From: Dastarcus helophoroides
Lineage: Eukaryota > Arthropoda > Insecta > Coleoptera > Bothrideridae
Reading direction: 5' to 3'
DNA length: 64,000 nt
Assembly (NCBI GenBank): GCA_028583605.1
Contig: CM053327.1
Span: forward strand, 24,787,629 to 24,851,628
The notes beneath the pieces are model-generated. The model did not search any database and had not been told where the DNA came from. It worked only from the letters and a program-made list of their open reading frames with translations. The translations under genes and the position numbers were made by a program. Numbering within the stretch: the first letter of the stretch is position 1; every line of letters starts with the position of its first letter. This document shows positions 22,457 through 33,990 of the stretch, in pieces.

Positions 22457-23825
22457 TTTTTTTTTTTCAAGTTTAATCCACTCGCAAAGGGCAACCCCAT
22501 TATGCTTTCAGAGCACTGCGAGTAGGATGCGGAAACAAGGATATATGGCGATGAACCGCCTTGTTAAACAGGGATAGGTTGTAATTTTTGGAGAAAATTG
22601 CTTTCGGTAACGAGTTCCATAGCTTGGAAGTTCTATAGAAAAAAGAGTCTCCGTAGACACAAGTCCTCACTGTGTCAAGATGGACCGCACAGGAATTTGC
22701 GTTCTCCAATTGTCTTGTATGCCTCACAAATCTTGCTCTTGGGAGGATCAACCTTATAAGTTTTTGTCAGCATCTTCTATGAAAGTACTTGTAGAAAATA
22801 GATAAATCACCAACCATTCGCCATGTGCTCTCGTGCTTCGAGAGAATCGGTCAAACTCTCGTCATCATTTAGGCGAATTGAATCCAAAAGAGCTAAAGTG
22901 TGCTTTGGAAGCTGAACTCCGAACATGAGAACAGAATTCTAGTGTTGGCCTAACTTGGAGCTTTGTATAGTGTGAGTAGCTGATGAGATGTGAAGTACTT
23001 TTTAGCTCTAAAAAGAAAGCCTAGCTTCTGAGAGGCGGATTTGGCAGTGGCGCGCACATGATCCTCCCAAAGGAAATTAGTTTTCGCATTCACTCCTAGG
23101 ATAGACAGATTAGATCTCAACGGGAGGATTTTACCGTCCAGTAGTATGTTTATTGCATTATCCCTTGATGTTTTCTTATAGAAAACCGTTCATTTTTTGA
23201 AGCGTTGAAGTTGACCAGATGTTTCTTACCCTATTCCAGAATGATTTCGAGATCCTGATTAATCATCTGCATCTGCGGTTCCCTTGGTCGATCTGAAGCA
23301 GGGACGGATAATGGTTTGTCGGAGAAAAAGGATGACACCAGGCTACTGTCATCTGTTTAACTGTATATAGAATTGGAAGTTAAAGCTAAGAGATCGTTTA
23401 TGTGTAACAGAAACGTAGTAGGAGACAGGATCCATGAGACACTCCTGCCACTAATCGCAAATGTCTCGGATGAGATGCCATCGACGACAACCTGAAGAGA
23501 TCTGTCGTCGAGAAAATTGGATATCAAATGACAGAGTCAAGCAGGAAGACCATAGAATGTTAATTTGGCGATAAGAGATCGGTGCCTGACTCTGTCAAAG
23601 ACCTTTAAGATAACCAATGCCACAACTCTATCCTCAACATGTATTTCCATAGCTGAGTTACAGATATGAGTAACATATGCCAGTAGATCGCCAGTTGAGC
23701 CTTGCTGTCTGAAACCTTGTTGCCTCTGCGAGACGATTCTATTCTCCTCCAGATATTTGAGAAAATTGTGAAAACAATTGTTTGGGCTTTTGCTTTATCG
23801 TGCAACCAACCACAGTAACAATCCA
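22457..23825 (-). pseudogene. CR1-like LINE fragment, copy 1
   Basis: The poly(A) tail appears as an 11-nt T run at 22457-22467. The minus strand then encodes, from C-terminus backwards, FFYRTSKLWNSLPKAIF with a VRTCVYGDS motif just before it (22500-22751). Further upstream are thumb-region words shared with copies 2 and 3, and near 23600-23460 an RT segment with KVFDRVRHRSL followed by SLQVVVDGISSETFAIS. Stops and shifts interrupt every domain, and the catalytic YADD region is degraded. The element is truncated near 23825, inside RT. The C-terminal RTSKLWNSLP signature is typical of the CR1/Daphne-like superfamily; the exact clade is inferred. Confidence 0.8.
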
Positions 23826-25194
23826 CTAAAAATTACTTCGTGGTTTTCTCTATCGCAAATTATGAATCATTTGAAAAATACATAACTTGAGATTTATAAT
23901 TTTTCATAATTGCAAAAATTTTAAATAAACGTAACATGCATTCACAGACTCTCAATTAAACTAACATTAAGATCTGAAACCCCACAATTGAAGTATCACC
24001 TGGTGAAACTCCAATATTTGTGAAAGTTCGTTCCATAACGAAACTAATTACCTGTGTGAACAGAAGCGTTCCTCGCAAATTGGTCAAGTCTTTTTCCCCC
24101 TAATTTGCCGCTGTTTCATTTGTTAAAAAGGGTCGAAATTTTATATCATTGGCATTGTAAAGAAGATCCCTCAGGAAGCACTTCGGTTCACTCCTGCTCT
24201 AATAATTCCACTCCATTTACAAAAAGGGATCGCATAGCGAAATCGCTTTTTGTTATACAGCTTTGATGCGCGAACAGTTTGTAAACAAAAGGCGGAGGAA
24301 ACCTTAAATTTACCCAGATCCTGACAATTTCGGCTTTGCCAAATATTACACTTAAATCTTCTCGACGTCTCCCTTCGAGCGGCATTATTATTTTTTGATT
24401 TGAGTTAGAATTGTATTAAACGAGACCTATCAAAAAGTAGGTTTAATAATAATCGCCTGCTTGATGTTTGTAAACAAACTAATGAATAATGTCGATATTT
24501 TTTACAAAGCTTTTGGTTTTGCTTTTTTCTTAAGTGATTGTGTGCAGTGAGATGTTTTTACGATAAGCTCTAACTGAAGTGTCTTTTAAATCCTTTGGTA
24601 AACATTACAAAAAATGGGAAGAATTGAAATGAAGTACGTTGGAGTTGTAAGTAATTTAGTAAAAACAGAATAAAAGCGCTTCCAGAATTGTTTTTACTTT
24701 TAAGAGATATATCGTTAATACAACGGTGGAAAACACACCTTTTAATTACTTGAGTAGTTGTTTATTATCGTAGGGGTGTGTCTACATCAGTAAGCAATTT
24801 ATGTAGCTAAAAATAATGGGGCATAAAAGTTAGTTTATTATTTCTGTTTCTTTATACTGGCGTGTCATGCAAAACAGTTTTGTCTAGTCTTACAGAGATT
24901 TTCTTTGTACAGCAACAATTGTACCTTTATTTATGCCTAATATTATATTTTTTTTATAAGATTTTTTAACGCCTTGCATACTAACTCTCAATGCAATGGT
25001 TTGCTTTATAATCGAATAAGACGCCAACAGAACTCAGTTAAAACGGTACTTTATATTTGTTAATCAAGAAAAAAGTGTAAATTTTCAGCAAAAAAAACTT
25101 TCGATTTACGGTATCTTTTCGCATATTTCTAACAACAAAGGAGACGCTTCAACTCCTAAAGAGAAAGGGGAGACAAAAAGGTCGATTATTGTGA
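23826..25194. other. Unassigned A/T-rich unique DNA
   Basis: No recognised gene. A 65-residue minus ORF at 24188-24385 has no recognisable motif. GTTTGTAAACAAA, containing the forkhead core GTAAACA, occurs twice, at 24277-24289 and 24466-24478. Confidence 0.4.
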
Positions 25195-26340
25195 AATAAA
25201 TTGTATTTTGAAAATGTCTAATTTCTCTCAAAATTTGATTTCTATGATTACGTCCTTAATATTTCTAGTTTAAACGTTGAAATTTCGAAGAAAATTTTGA
25301 ATATTTAAAATTTGGACGTTCGTTATTAAATTCACAATTCCCAGAGTAAACCTAAAAGTCTGAGAATTTACTTGCATCTAAAATTGCTGAGTGTTTAAAA
25401 TTCGAATAAAGCAATATTTGAAATTCAATTAGGAACTTCGCTTATTAAGGTCAAAAATTTCAGATTTAACCTAAAACTCGAGAATTTATTTCCATCTTAT
25501 ATTACATGAGTTTTTTTTCTTGTTGAGATTTTGACTTTTTAAAATTTCGACTTATTTCAAATTTGAGACTTAGTTTTTCTAAGAAAAAATTCCAATTTTA
25601 TACTTCGCCCTTAAATTTGAAATTTCGACTTTAAACTCGAAATGTCGACTTTTAAACTTGAAGTTTCGACTTTAAACCAGAATTTTGGCTTCAACTCGAA
25701 ATTTCGATGTGCATTTCTTTTCCTGTTAATTTTTCTCTGAAGTGTGGAATTTTGTTGATCAAAATCAAAATTGATATTGAAATTTCAGAATTAAATTCGA
25801 AGTTTCAGAATTTCAGTTTCTTTTTAGGAGTTTTGTGCTGCAACCAGCTTTAACCTTCGACCTTCGACTTTTTTACGGAGATTTCAATTTCTTGATATTT
25901 TGACTTTTTTCGTGATTATCGTCAAGATAATTTCACAACCGAAGCCGAAATTTCTAGAACAAATCTGACATATTGAGAGCGAAAGCAAAAACTGAAATAT
26001 AAATCTTGTCCCCTGAAAACAAGAAAGATTAAAAAAACACGACAAAAGTTGTTCTAACACGAGAGATAGTGTATCTCTCTGAAGATCAGGGCTTGACTAC
26101 CGAAACGCATTAGAGCTACCTTTTTGTGTGTTTTTTAATCTTTCTTGGTTTCAGAGGAAAAATTTGTATTTCAATTTTCGAAGATAACCAAGGACCCACT
26201 CCGTTCCACCAAAATCAATGTGCTGCTTTACTTTTAATTTTTTTAAATTTCAATTTTAAAATAGCAGCCTTTTCCTTTCCCTAAAATTTCAATTTCAAAC
26301 TCAAAATATTAAGTTCTCCTAAATTTACTTTCCTTTTTGG
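25195..26340 (-). repeat. Degenerate A/T repeat tract 3
   Basis: Variants of AAATTTCGACTTTTA and TCGAAATTTCGACTT, so the repeat theme runs on the minus strand. It hosts MITE copy M3 at 25991-26212. Confidence 0.7.
25991..26212. mobile_element. Palindromic MITE, family M, copy M3
   Basis: Both arms are present: the left AAATCTTGTCCCCTGAAAAC and AAAAAAACACGACAAAAG, the right GTTTTTTAATCTTTCTTGG and TTTCAGAGGA. It ends with AACCAAGGACCCACTCCG and TTCCACCAA. The centre has TGTATCTCTCTGAAGATC. The left arm is shortened relative to M2 (about 15 bp missing around the CGATAGCC block). Confidence 0.75.
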
Positions 26341-27114
26341 CCTTCGAGAGGTTAATTATTATAAAAAAAAATCATGTTCTTACAATAATTAACAAATTTT
26401 AACAAAGAAAATTATTGGCAAAAAACATTTTGAACATAAAAAATTAACAAATAACGAAATAGTCATCCGTAAATTAATGTCATTAATCTTTTTTAAGCAA
26501 GAACAACCCTTTAAAATTTTTAGGGTTACTTTGGGATCCTTTTGGGGTAGAAAAGCCACTTTCAATATCCTCTGCCAGTCCATTTTGCAAAGTAATGCCA
26601 AATTAAACGAAAATTGCTAATCTGTTACCTCTTTTGCAATCAACTTTCTCGTCCTCATTTTTTTTAACAAAAGCCAATAAGTAGGACTTGTAGACAATGC
26701 TTTGCAGTTTTGAAAACCTTACCCCCATTTTCTGCATGATTATCATAACCCGAGCCATCAATTACAAGAGGGAAAAATTGCATTTTGGTTTCAACGAAAA
26801 ATCATCGCACTCACCTCGGGGATTAGACGAACGAAAGCGAATTAAATTATCCAGATGGGCTTTATGGTGGAATCACTAAAAGGAAAATGTTTAAAAACGT
26901 TAATTTTCATAAACATAATTAAAAATTTGGCAAATTTTTTGGCCCCTAGTTTTCTTATTATTAGGCAAAACTGTCCCACGCTTCAACATTTTAGAAGTCA
27001 GAATATAAAAAATAGAAACTTGGAGCTCTATTTGCTTTTTTAATTTTCCTGTGACGATTTTTTCTAGAGATTTCTTCTTTTGAAAATCACCTAATTCTTG
27101 GAATTATTTTATAT
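26341..27114. other. Unassigned DNA
   Basis: No gene recognised. Small ORFs at 26389-26601 (minus) and 26697-27043 (plus, two frames) carry no recognisable domain. Confidence 0.35.
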
Positions 27115-27453
27115 TGTTGCGCGTTATCGGTTCGAAAATTAAAACTTCGTGAATTGTAACCACTTTATTTCCAAACTGAAATCGGAGCACTACAATTATA
27201 ATTTACTTAACTGACTAACTGACTAATTAACCGACTAACCACTGTTTAATTAACTGAACAGAGGGAAAGATGGCCGCGTAATTGTAAGCTTCCGGTTTTC
27301 AAGAAGGGAATCCGTATAGATAAGGCTTATCGCTTACGGAAACATCTAGAGCGCTTATCTGCGTATGATTCAGTTATCGCGGCAGCTTCCCATTATCAAA
27401 TTTTTCTAGAGAATTGCTTACTAATACAAATTCTATAACTATATTTTGTTACA
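27115..27453. mobile_element. Solo LTR, family S, copy 1 (339 bp)
   Basis: It begins TGTTGCGCGTTATCGG and ends ATTTTGTTACA (TG...CA). It aligns end to end with 62017-62339: AAATTAAAACTT, GTGAATTGTAACCACTT, GAGGGAAAGA, GGAAACATCTAGAGCGCTTA and AGAGAATT blocks are shared. A CTGACTAA-type 8-bp motif is repeated several times internally (27208-27242). The flanking 4-mers are ATAT and ATAA, a possible decayed duplication. No internal coding region is adjacent. Confidence 0.75.
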
Positions 27454-27590
27454 ATAATCTTTAATTTCCGGGCCTAATTAATATAATAAACTACACGATT
27501 ACCGATCAGCAAACTCAGTTACGATACGTACCTGGCGAAATGCCCAACTGGCGTTCACTGCTGCATATCGTAGCTTATCGGCACGCGAAT

Positions 27591-27611
27591 TGTTTGTAAC
27601 TTTGGATAGTT
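27591..27611 (+). repeat. Third occurrence of the dispersed 24-bp motif (21 bp shared)
   Basis: TGTTTGTAACTTTGGATAGT again, in a context different from 1765 and 2039. Confidence 0.65.
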
Positions 27612-30600
27612 TGTGACATTGTATAACCATGCGTTAGTCTTATGTAGTATTTCAGAACGTTTCTTCAGGCATCAATTTAATTAATTATCTCAGTCACCTG
27701 CATTATTATATACTCTTAATATTTGCCTAACTTATGTTTAAGAAAAAAATCAAAAATAAGTTGCGGCCGCATTTGAAATTACCGTAATTATTTAGCAGCT
27801 CATTTTTATTTACCTGATAAATACATGTACGTCAGTTTTGATAAGAATCTCACAACTTGTCAACCTCTACAACATTAGGGTTGCAAATTTCGAAACTGTG
27901 ACACGTAGACCAAAGTTTCAAACATCGAGTCATCGGGGGCTTTTAAATATAAATGAGTTTGTACTGCTGCCTTTTCTAACTGAAAAACTTTGGCAGTCAA
28001 AAATGCGGGAACGAATTTCATTTAAATATACATAGGCCCTGGCAAACTTTTATCCACGTATCATTCCTCTTTGCAGAGTCCTGTCAGAGGGTAATAATAC
28101 AAAAAGTAGAAGGTTAAGTTCGGGAACGAGGATGACAAGCATCTTTGACTAGATCGTCGCCCTGTACATGTCTTAAGTAGGAGGACTGACCAGTTAATAC
28201 CGAGAGTTAGTTGCTTTTCGATAGTGTTTAGTTTAAACATTTAATGTCGAATATCTTGGCATAAAATTGACGTAGAGACTAAGAAAAAAACAAGTTGAAA
28301 CTAAATAAGCAAACTAGCCGATGCATAGTCTTAATTTAAAAAAATTCCAGAAAATTCGTGGACGCAGAGAAAAAGAAACAAAATGAGAAAAAATGTCTCG
28401 CTCTATTTTTTATCATAGCGCAGGTAACCTCTGCTCACATTTTTTTTACTAAAAGACTGCGAAACTAAAAACTTGGAGCTTGAATAGGCTTTTAAAAAAT
28501 GTTGACACAGTGATTTTTCACGAAGATACAGCTGCTCAAAATATACCCAAACATTTTTGCAAATTTCATGTTCCCTTAATTTGTTTGTTTAATGTCATTT
28601 ATGATTTCTTTCTAATCTTCCAGTACACAGCACATATTAACTCGAATAAATATCGTAATTAGTTGAAATTAGGTCCATGATCCGCGTCAAATAACGCTAG
28701 ATAGATTAATCTCTTCGTGACATTTGAACTATCCGACAATGGACCCGATATAAGGTGGCATAATTGTGTCCCTATTTATTATTGATCCGACCTTCTATTA
28801 ACAATAAGTGTATCTGACAGCATCCTCTTGCATTATTTATAAGGCAGATGATTTATGAATAATAATGTACCGAAATGCATGGAAAATCGAGCTCAATCAG
28901 GCGAATAAGATTTTCGACGTTAGTCTTCTTCAGTATAAAAAATATTCCGCATAGCGGAAGCTCCAAATTAAAATTGCAACTCAAAGAAATGGCGAGATTA
29001 TTGATGTTGGAATGTTATTTTTCATGTTTTATTAACAAGACGTTCGTTGCGAGTTACACAGCCCTGAGTTAATTTGTTTTGTTGTGCCCTCAAGTAATGA
29101 GATGTTGAATAAATTATTATTTAAAAATTAACTGGGGAAAACATAATTATTTCAGAAGATGTAGAATGAAATATTCTCGATTGTGCTAATTTTTGTTTTA
29201 GTTGTTATATGTGGAAATTTTTAACGATCTCGGTTTAGAGTTACGCGAAACACTCCACGTTTTGATTTATATCTGATCGTGTACAATGGAAGCAGAGCTC
29301 CCTGACAAATGTAACGTATCACTGGTTCAAACACTATTCTGTGGTAATTACAACTAGGACAAATTGGTCTCTGCTGACAATGATACACATTTATGTTCGC
29401 TTTTTTAATTGGGTTATCTACCAGAATACTAATTGCATTTTTTAATTTATCATTTTCGCTCTGCCTCTACGTCTGGTGGCGATTGTAGTATTTTAACGTG
29501 GTTAAATTATTACTTTCCTCTTTGACGGACGTAAAAGGGAATTTAAAGTATAATGTTTGGTGAAAGATTTGTCGATGTCGAACTGGTTTGCTGAACTGGA
29601 ACGCTGAGTAGGTACAATAAGCATACATATAAGGAAAATTCCGCAGAAGCCAAAGCAGGTACTTTAATAAATGTCAACAACTATTGTAGCAGCTGCAGTG
29701 TATTAGGTGCAATAAAGCTGAAAAATAATTTATTTCTTCCTGCGGGACTTTTTATAAGAAGGACGTGTCTGTACTATTTCATACTTTCGCTAGGGTGGTA
29801 TTTGAGCCACGTAGTCCATATTTTCTATCGGGGTGAAAAGTCGGAAAGAGCTTATAAGATATTTGTTTTTTTTTTGGAAATAGTGGGTTCGATGGGTGCA
29901 ACTACGATTTAAAAATATTTCAACAAATCACAATTTAAAAAAACTAGGGTTTAGAAATTATACCATAGTGGTCATAAACAAAAAAAAAGGTGAATGATAA
30001 AAATAGTAACTAGAGGCGCATGACAGGGCGAAAAACTTCAAGATGTTTTTTTTCGGAGGATTTCCACTTGATTATTTTAAAAGCAGAGGATCATGTCCAG
30101 TCTAACTTTGTATCCTTAAATCATTATTTATTTATGATGAAGTGCTTTTATTCTGTTAGTCTGTGACCATCCCTAAACAACAAGGAAAATCCTACATGTA
30201 TATGAAAAATGTCTTTCAAGTTTTGAATCAGTATATTTCAAATTTCAAAGTCAAATTCCCAAATAAGCAAGACGTTCGTGTTTAAATTCAAAATCTAGAG
30301 TTTAAATCGAATTTTGTACTTAACTTAAAGAAATACTCTTACCAACCATTTGCGCCTTGCGTTCTCCACAAAGAAAAAAATAAATCGTCGCTTGTCGATA
30401 AATAAAATGGTTAAAAAAAATGCATCAGCATCATATGTTTTCTCATATATTCACCAAACTCTAAACGCTTTTAACAGTCTTCAGAAAACATTTCTCGAGT
30501 ACTACTGACTTTGCAAAATATTCCGCACTGTTCGCAATTTCACATTACCTTTCTTCTGCAATTGATATCCCTATCAGTCGATTTCCAGCTTCGACAGTTT

Positions 30601-30660
30601 CCACCTCAGGAAAATATCTGGCATGTTCTAGACTGGAATGGCCCAGCCGCAACGACTTAA
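27612..30660. other. Unassigned non-repetitive DNA
   Basis: No convincing ORF. Sequence complexity is higher than in the A/T tracts. A block at 28660-28860 is annotated separately as a possible regulatory module. Confidence 0.4.
28660..28860. promoter_or_regulatory. Possible cis-regulatory block 1
   Basis: Homeodomain-type words cluster here: GATTAATC at 28704-28711 (Otx/Bicoid-like), CATAATTG, TTTATGAATAATAATG (Abd-B/Cdx-like). AACAATA (Sox-like) also occurs. The block lacks the A/T repeat texture around it. The functional role is inferred from motif density only. Confidence 0.25.
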
Positions 30661-30724
30661 ATAAAATTTTTGTCCCTATGGTACTCTGCCGGCCTCCCGG
30701 AAAGATGAGTGCACAAAAATTTGA
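30661..30724 (+). repeat. Left copy of about 62-bp direct repeat flanking CR1-like copy 2
   Basis: It shares TGTCCCTATGGTACTCTGCC and GGAAAGATGAGTGC with 31855-31922 (there TGTCCCTATAGTACTCTGCC and GGAAAGTTGAGTGC). It abuts the T run that marks the LINE poly(A) end. Confidence 0.7.
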
Positions 30725-30725
30725 G

Positions 30726-31840
30726 TTTTTTTATGTTCAATCCACTCGCAAAGGATAGCCCTATTGTGCCTTCAAAGCATTGCGAGCAGGATGCGGAAAC
30801 AAGGATAGATGGCGATGAACCGCCTTTGTTTCGTTGTTACCGTTCGATGACGAATTCCATAGCTTGGAAGTTCTATAGAAAAAATAGTCTCCGTAGACAG
30901 AAGTCCTCACTGTATCAAGCTGGACCGCACAGGAATTTGCTGTCTCCGACTGTTTTGTATGCCTCAAGAATCTTGCCCTTGGGAGGATCAATCCTATTAG
31001 TTCCTGCGAGCATCTTTTATGATAGTACTTGCAGAAAAGAGACAAGTCACCTAGCTTCCGGCTGTGCTTTAGTGTTTCGAGAGAATCGGTCAAATTCTCG
31101 TGATCAATTAGGTGAATCGCTCTTCTGAATCGATTTCAAAAGCGCTAAAGTGTGCTTTGGGGCTGAACTCCAAACATAAGAACAGCATTCTGACGTTGGC
31201 CTAACTTGACCTTTGTATAGTGTGAGTAGCTGATGAAATGTGAAGTAATTTTTAGCTCCAAAAAGAAATCCTTGCTTCCAAGAGACGGATTTGGCAATGG
31301 CGCGCACATGATCGTTCCAAGAGAAGATAGTGTCCGCATTCACTACTAGGGTAGATAGAGTAGATCCGATCGGAAGGATTTTACTGTCCATTAGTATGTT
31401 TGTTGCATTATCCTTTGATGTTTTCTTAGAGAAAACCACGGCCTGAGTTTTTGAAGCGTTAAAGTTGACCAGATTTTTCTTACCCCATATCAGAATGATT
31501 TCGAGATCCCAATTAATTATCTGCATCTGCTGTATCCTTAGTCGATCTGAAGCAGCGACGGATAATGATTTGTCGGAGAGAAAAAAAGACATAAGGCTAC
31601 TACCATCTGCTTAGCTGTATATAGGGCTGAAAGTTGAAGCTAAGAGATCGTTTAGGTGTAACATAACAGAGTAGGAGACAGGACAGACCCCTGATACACC
31701 CCTGCATTAATTGCAAATGTCTAGGATGAGATGCCATCGACGACGACCTGAAGAGATCTGTCAGCGAGAAAATTGGACGTCAAATGACAGAGTCCAGAAG
31801 GAAGACCATAAGATGTTAATTTAATTGTTAGTTGGGTACT
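30726..31840 (-). pseudogene. CR1-like LINE fragment, copy 2
   Basis: The poly(A) end is the T run at 30726-30732. The minus strand carries the RT C-terminal half: SLQVVVDGISS near 31725, NLVNFNASKTQAVVF around 31470, SWNDHVRAIAKS around 31310, LYKGQVRPTSECCSYVWSSA around 31200, then LGDLSLFCKYYHKRCSQELI and FFYRTSKLWN near the end. A deletion removes part of the last helix (NSLPKAIFSKNYNLSLF in copy 1). Several frameshifts split the ORF at about 31100 and 31600. It is 5'-truncated at about 31840 and contains no endonuclease. Confidence 0.85.
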
Positions 31841-31854
31841 AAGAAATAAAGAAA

Positions 31855-31922
31855 TAAAAGTTGTCCCTATAGTACTCTGCCCCCCCCCCCCCTCCCTGGA
31901 AAGTTGAGTGCCCAATAATTTG
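31855..31922 (+). repeat. Right copy of about 62-bp direct repeat flanking CR1-like copy 2
   Basis: Same sequence as 30661-30724, but with a run of about 13 C where the left copy has CCGGCCTCCC. The pair may be an unusually long target-site duplication. Confidence 0.65.
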
Positions 31923-32239
31923 GTCACAAAAAGAAATTGATAAAATTTTACTTTTGGCGACAAAAAATAAAAAGAAGACGTATTTCATAATATTCAGTTT
32001 AACGTCTAAAACGAAAAATAAAAAAAAGAAAATTTTGTCCTCTTTTTTTTAAATTCCTACTTCTCTCGAAGTGTCTTTGAAAGTTTCGACCCCCTTTAAA
32101 TATTTAAACTTCATTCGTAAATTTAGACCTCTTCTGAATATTTCCACGTATACTGAAAATTTCTAAAATGTTTATGCTTTTTGAAAATTTTGACCTTTTT
32201 TCAAGAATGAGAATTTCATTAAACATTTCGACTTCCTCA

Positions 32240-33990
32240 AAGGTTTCGACTTTCCCAAAAGTTTCGGCTTTCTCAAAAATTTCCACTTTCTCAAAAATTT
32301 CGACTACTTTGGACATTAGGACTTTTTTTGAAAGTTTCGATATTTTAACCCTTTTAAAATTTTTAACTTTTCTCAAAATTTTCATTTAATTTTGAAAATA
32401 TCAACTCCCAAAACTTTCACTTTTTTTGACTTAATTTCGACTTTTTTTCGAAAATCTGATCGTTTTGAAAATTTCCACCTTTTGGAACTTTGGCTTTTTT
32501 GTGTGTTTTGATTTCTTCTTAATTTTTTTTTTTTTTGAATTTATCTACTTTTTATAAAAATTTTCTTAATTGTCCATTGTTACGTTTCGAAAAATTTTGA
32601 CTCTTTCAAAAATTTATATTTTTACTAAAAATTTTAATTTTATCTTAATTTTTCAATTTCAATCAATTTTTCTTAATTTTTGTTGTTGAAAATTTTAACC
32701 TTTTCCTTTCAAAAATCCTCTTTTTGAAAATTCATACATTTTTGTAAAATATTGACTCAAAATTTCCCATTTCTTTGTATAAATCTGGCCCTTTTAAAAC
32801 CTGACATTTATTATAAAAAATTCTGTTTGTGAAATTTCAACTTTTAAATGTGTTTTGAATGCATTTGAAATTTTTGATTTTGCTTTCTTTTAATTTCGAC
32901 TTTTTTTTAAACTGTTAACCTTCTGAAAATGTCCACCTTTTATTTGAAAAATTTCACGTTTATTAAAATTTCGAGTTATTTCAAAATGTTAAATTTTTGA
33001 AAATTCCGATCTTATTTTAAAGATTTCGGTTTTTATTGGCTCTTTTTCTCAAAAATTTTGATTTTCTCGAAAATTTTGACTTCTATTGGATATTTTGACT
33101 TTTTTTGAAAGTTTTGATATTTCATTCACTTTTTTAAATTTTTACCTTTTCTTGAAATTTTCATTTATTTTTGAAAATTGCAACTCCCAAAATTTCCACT
33201 TTTTTGACTTAATTTTGAAAATTTTGACTTTTTTGAAAATTTGATCGTTTTCAAAATTTCCACCTTTTCGAACTTTGGCTATTTTGTGTATTTTGATTTC
33301 TTCCTAATTTTAGTTTTTTGAATTTTTTCTATCTATTTTAAGAATTTTCTCATTTGGCAAATTCTACTTTTTTAGAAATTTCGACTCCTTTTGAACATTT
33401 CTATTTTTCCCAAAAATTTTGATTTTATCTTAATTTTTCAATTTCAAAATTTACCAATTTTTTTGGAAAGTTTCGACTTTTCCAAATTTTCCAACATTTC
33501 TTTTTTTAATGAAACGGACTGGTCCTTGGTTATCTTCAAAAATTGAAATACAGATTTTGTCCCCTGAAACCAAGAAAGATTAAAAAGCACAACAAAGGTT
33601 GCTCTATCGCGTTTTCGACAGCCACGCTGTCATCTTCAGAGAGAAAACTGCTTTTGAAAATTTTAACCTTGTTTTTTCAAAATTCCTCTACCAAAAATTC
33701 ATACTTCATTCATATGTAAAATGTTGACTGGAAATTACCCCTTTTTTTGTATAAATCTGGGCTTTCTAAAATTCGACTTTTATTATAAAAAATTTCAAAA
33801 ATTTCGACTTTTTTTAGTTTTCTGTGTTTTAAACGATTTTTTTATGATATCAACTTGCTTAATTTTTGAACTTCTGAAAATGTCCACTTTTTTTTTGAAA
33901 AATTTCACGTTTATTAAAAATTTCGACTTATTTCAAAAATTTCAACTTTTTGAAAATTCCGACTCTATTTTAAGATTTCAGGTTTTATTG
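32240..33990 (-). repeat. 778-bp higher-order repeat, two copies
   Basis: GACTTTTTTTGAAAG starts at 32320 and 33098. AACTCCCAAAA occurs at 32403 and 33182. The same order of blocks follows in both: TTTGATCGTTTT or GATCGTTTT, TTGGCTTTTTTGTGTGT or its variant, CTTAATTTTTCAATTTC, GTATAAATCTGG, TTCACGTTTATTAAAA. Copy 2 is interrupted by MITE M4 at 33511-33646. Confidence 0.8.
33511..33646. mobile_element. Palindromic MITE, family M, half copy (M4)
   Basis: Left arm only: GAAACGGACTGGTCCTTGG, then TTGAAATACAGATTTTGTCC, CCTGAAACCAAGAAAGATTA, AAAGGTTGCTCTA, CAGCCACGCTGTCATCTTCA. It is inserted within the second 778-bp higher-order unit, so it post-dates that duplication. Confidence 0.75.

Noticed and set aside
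24188..24385. 65-codon minus ORF
   Set aside because: It looks somewhat protein-like, but no motif, splice or promoter evidence supports it.
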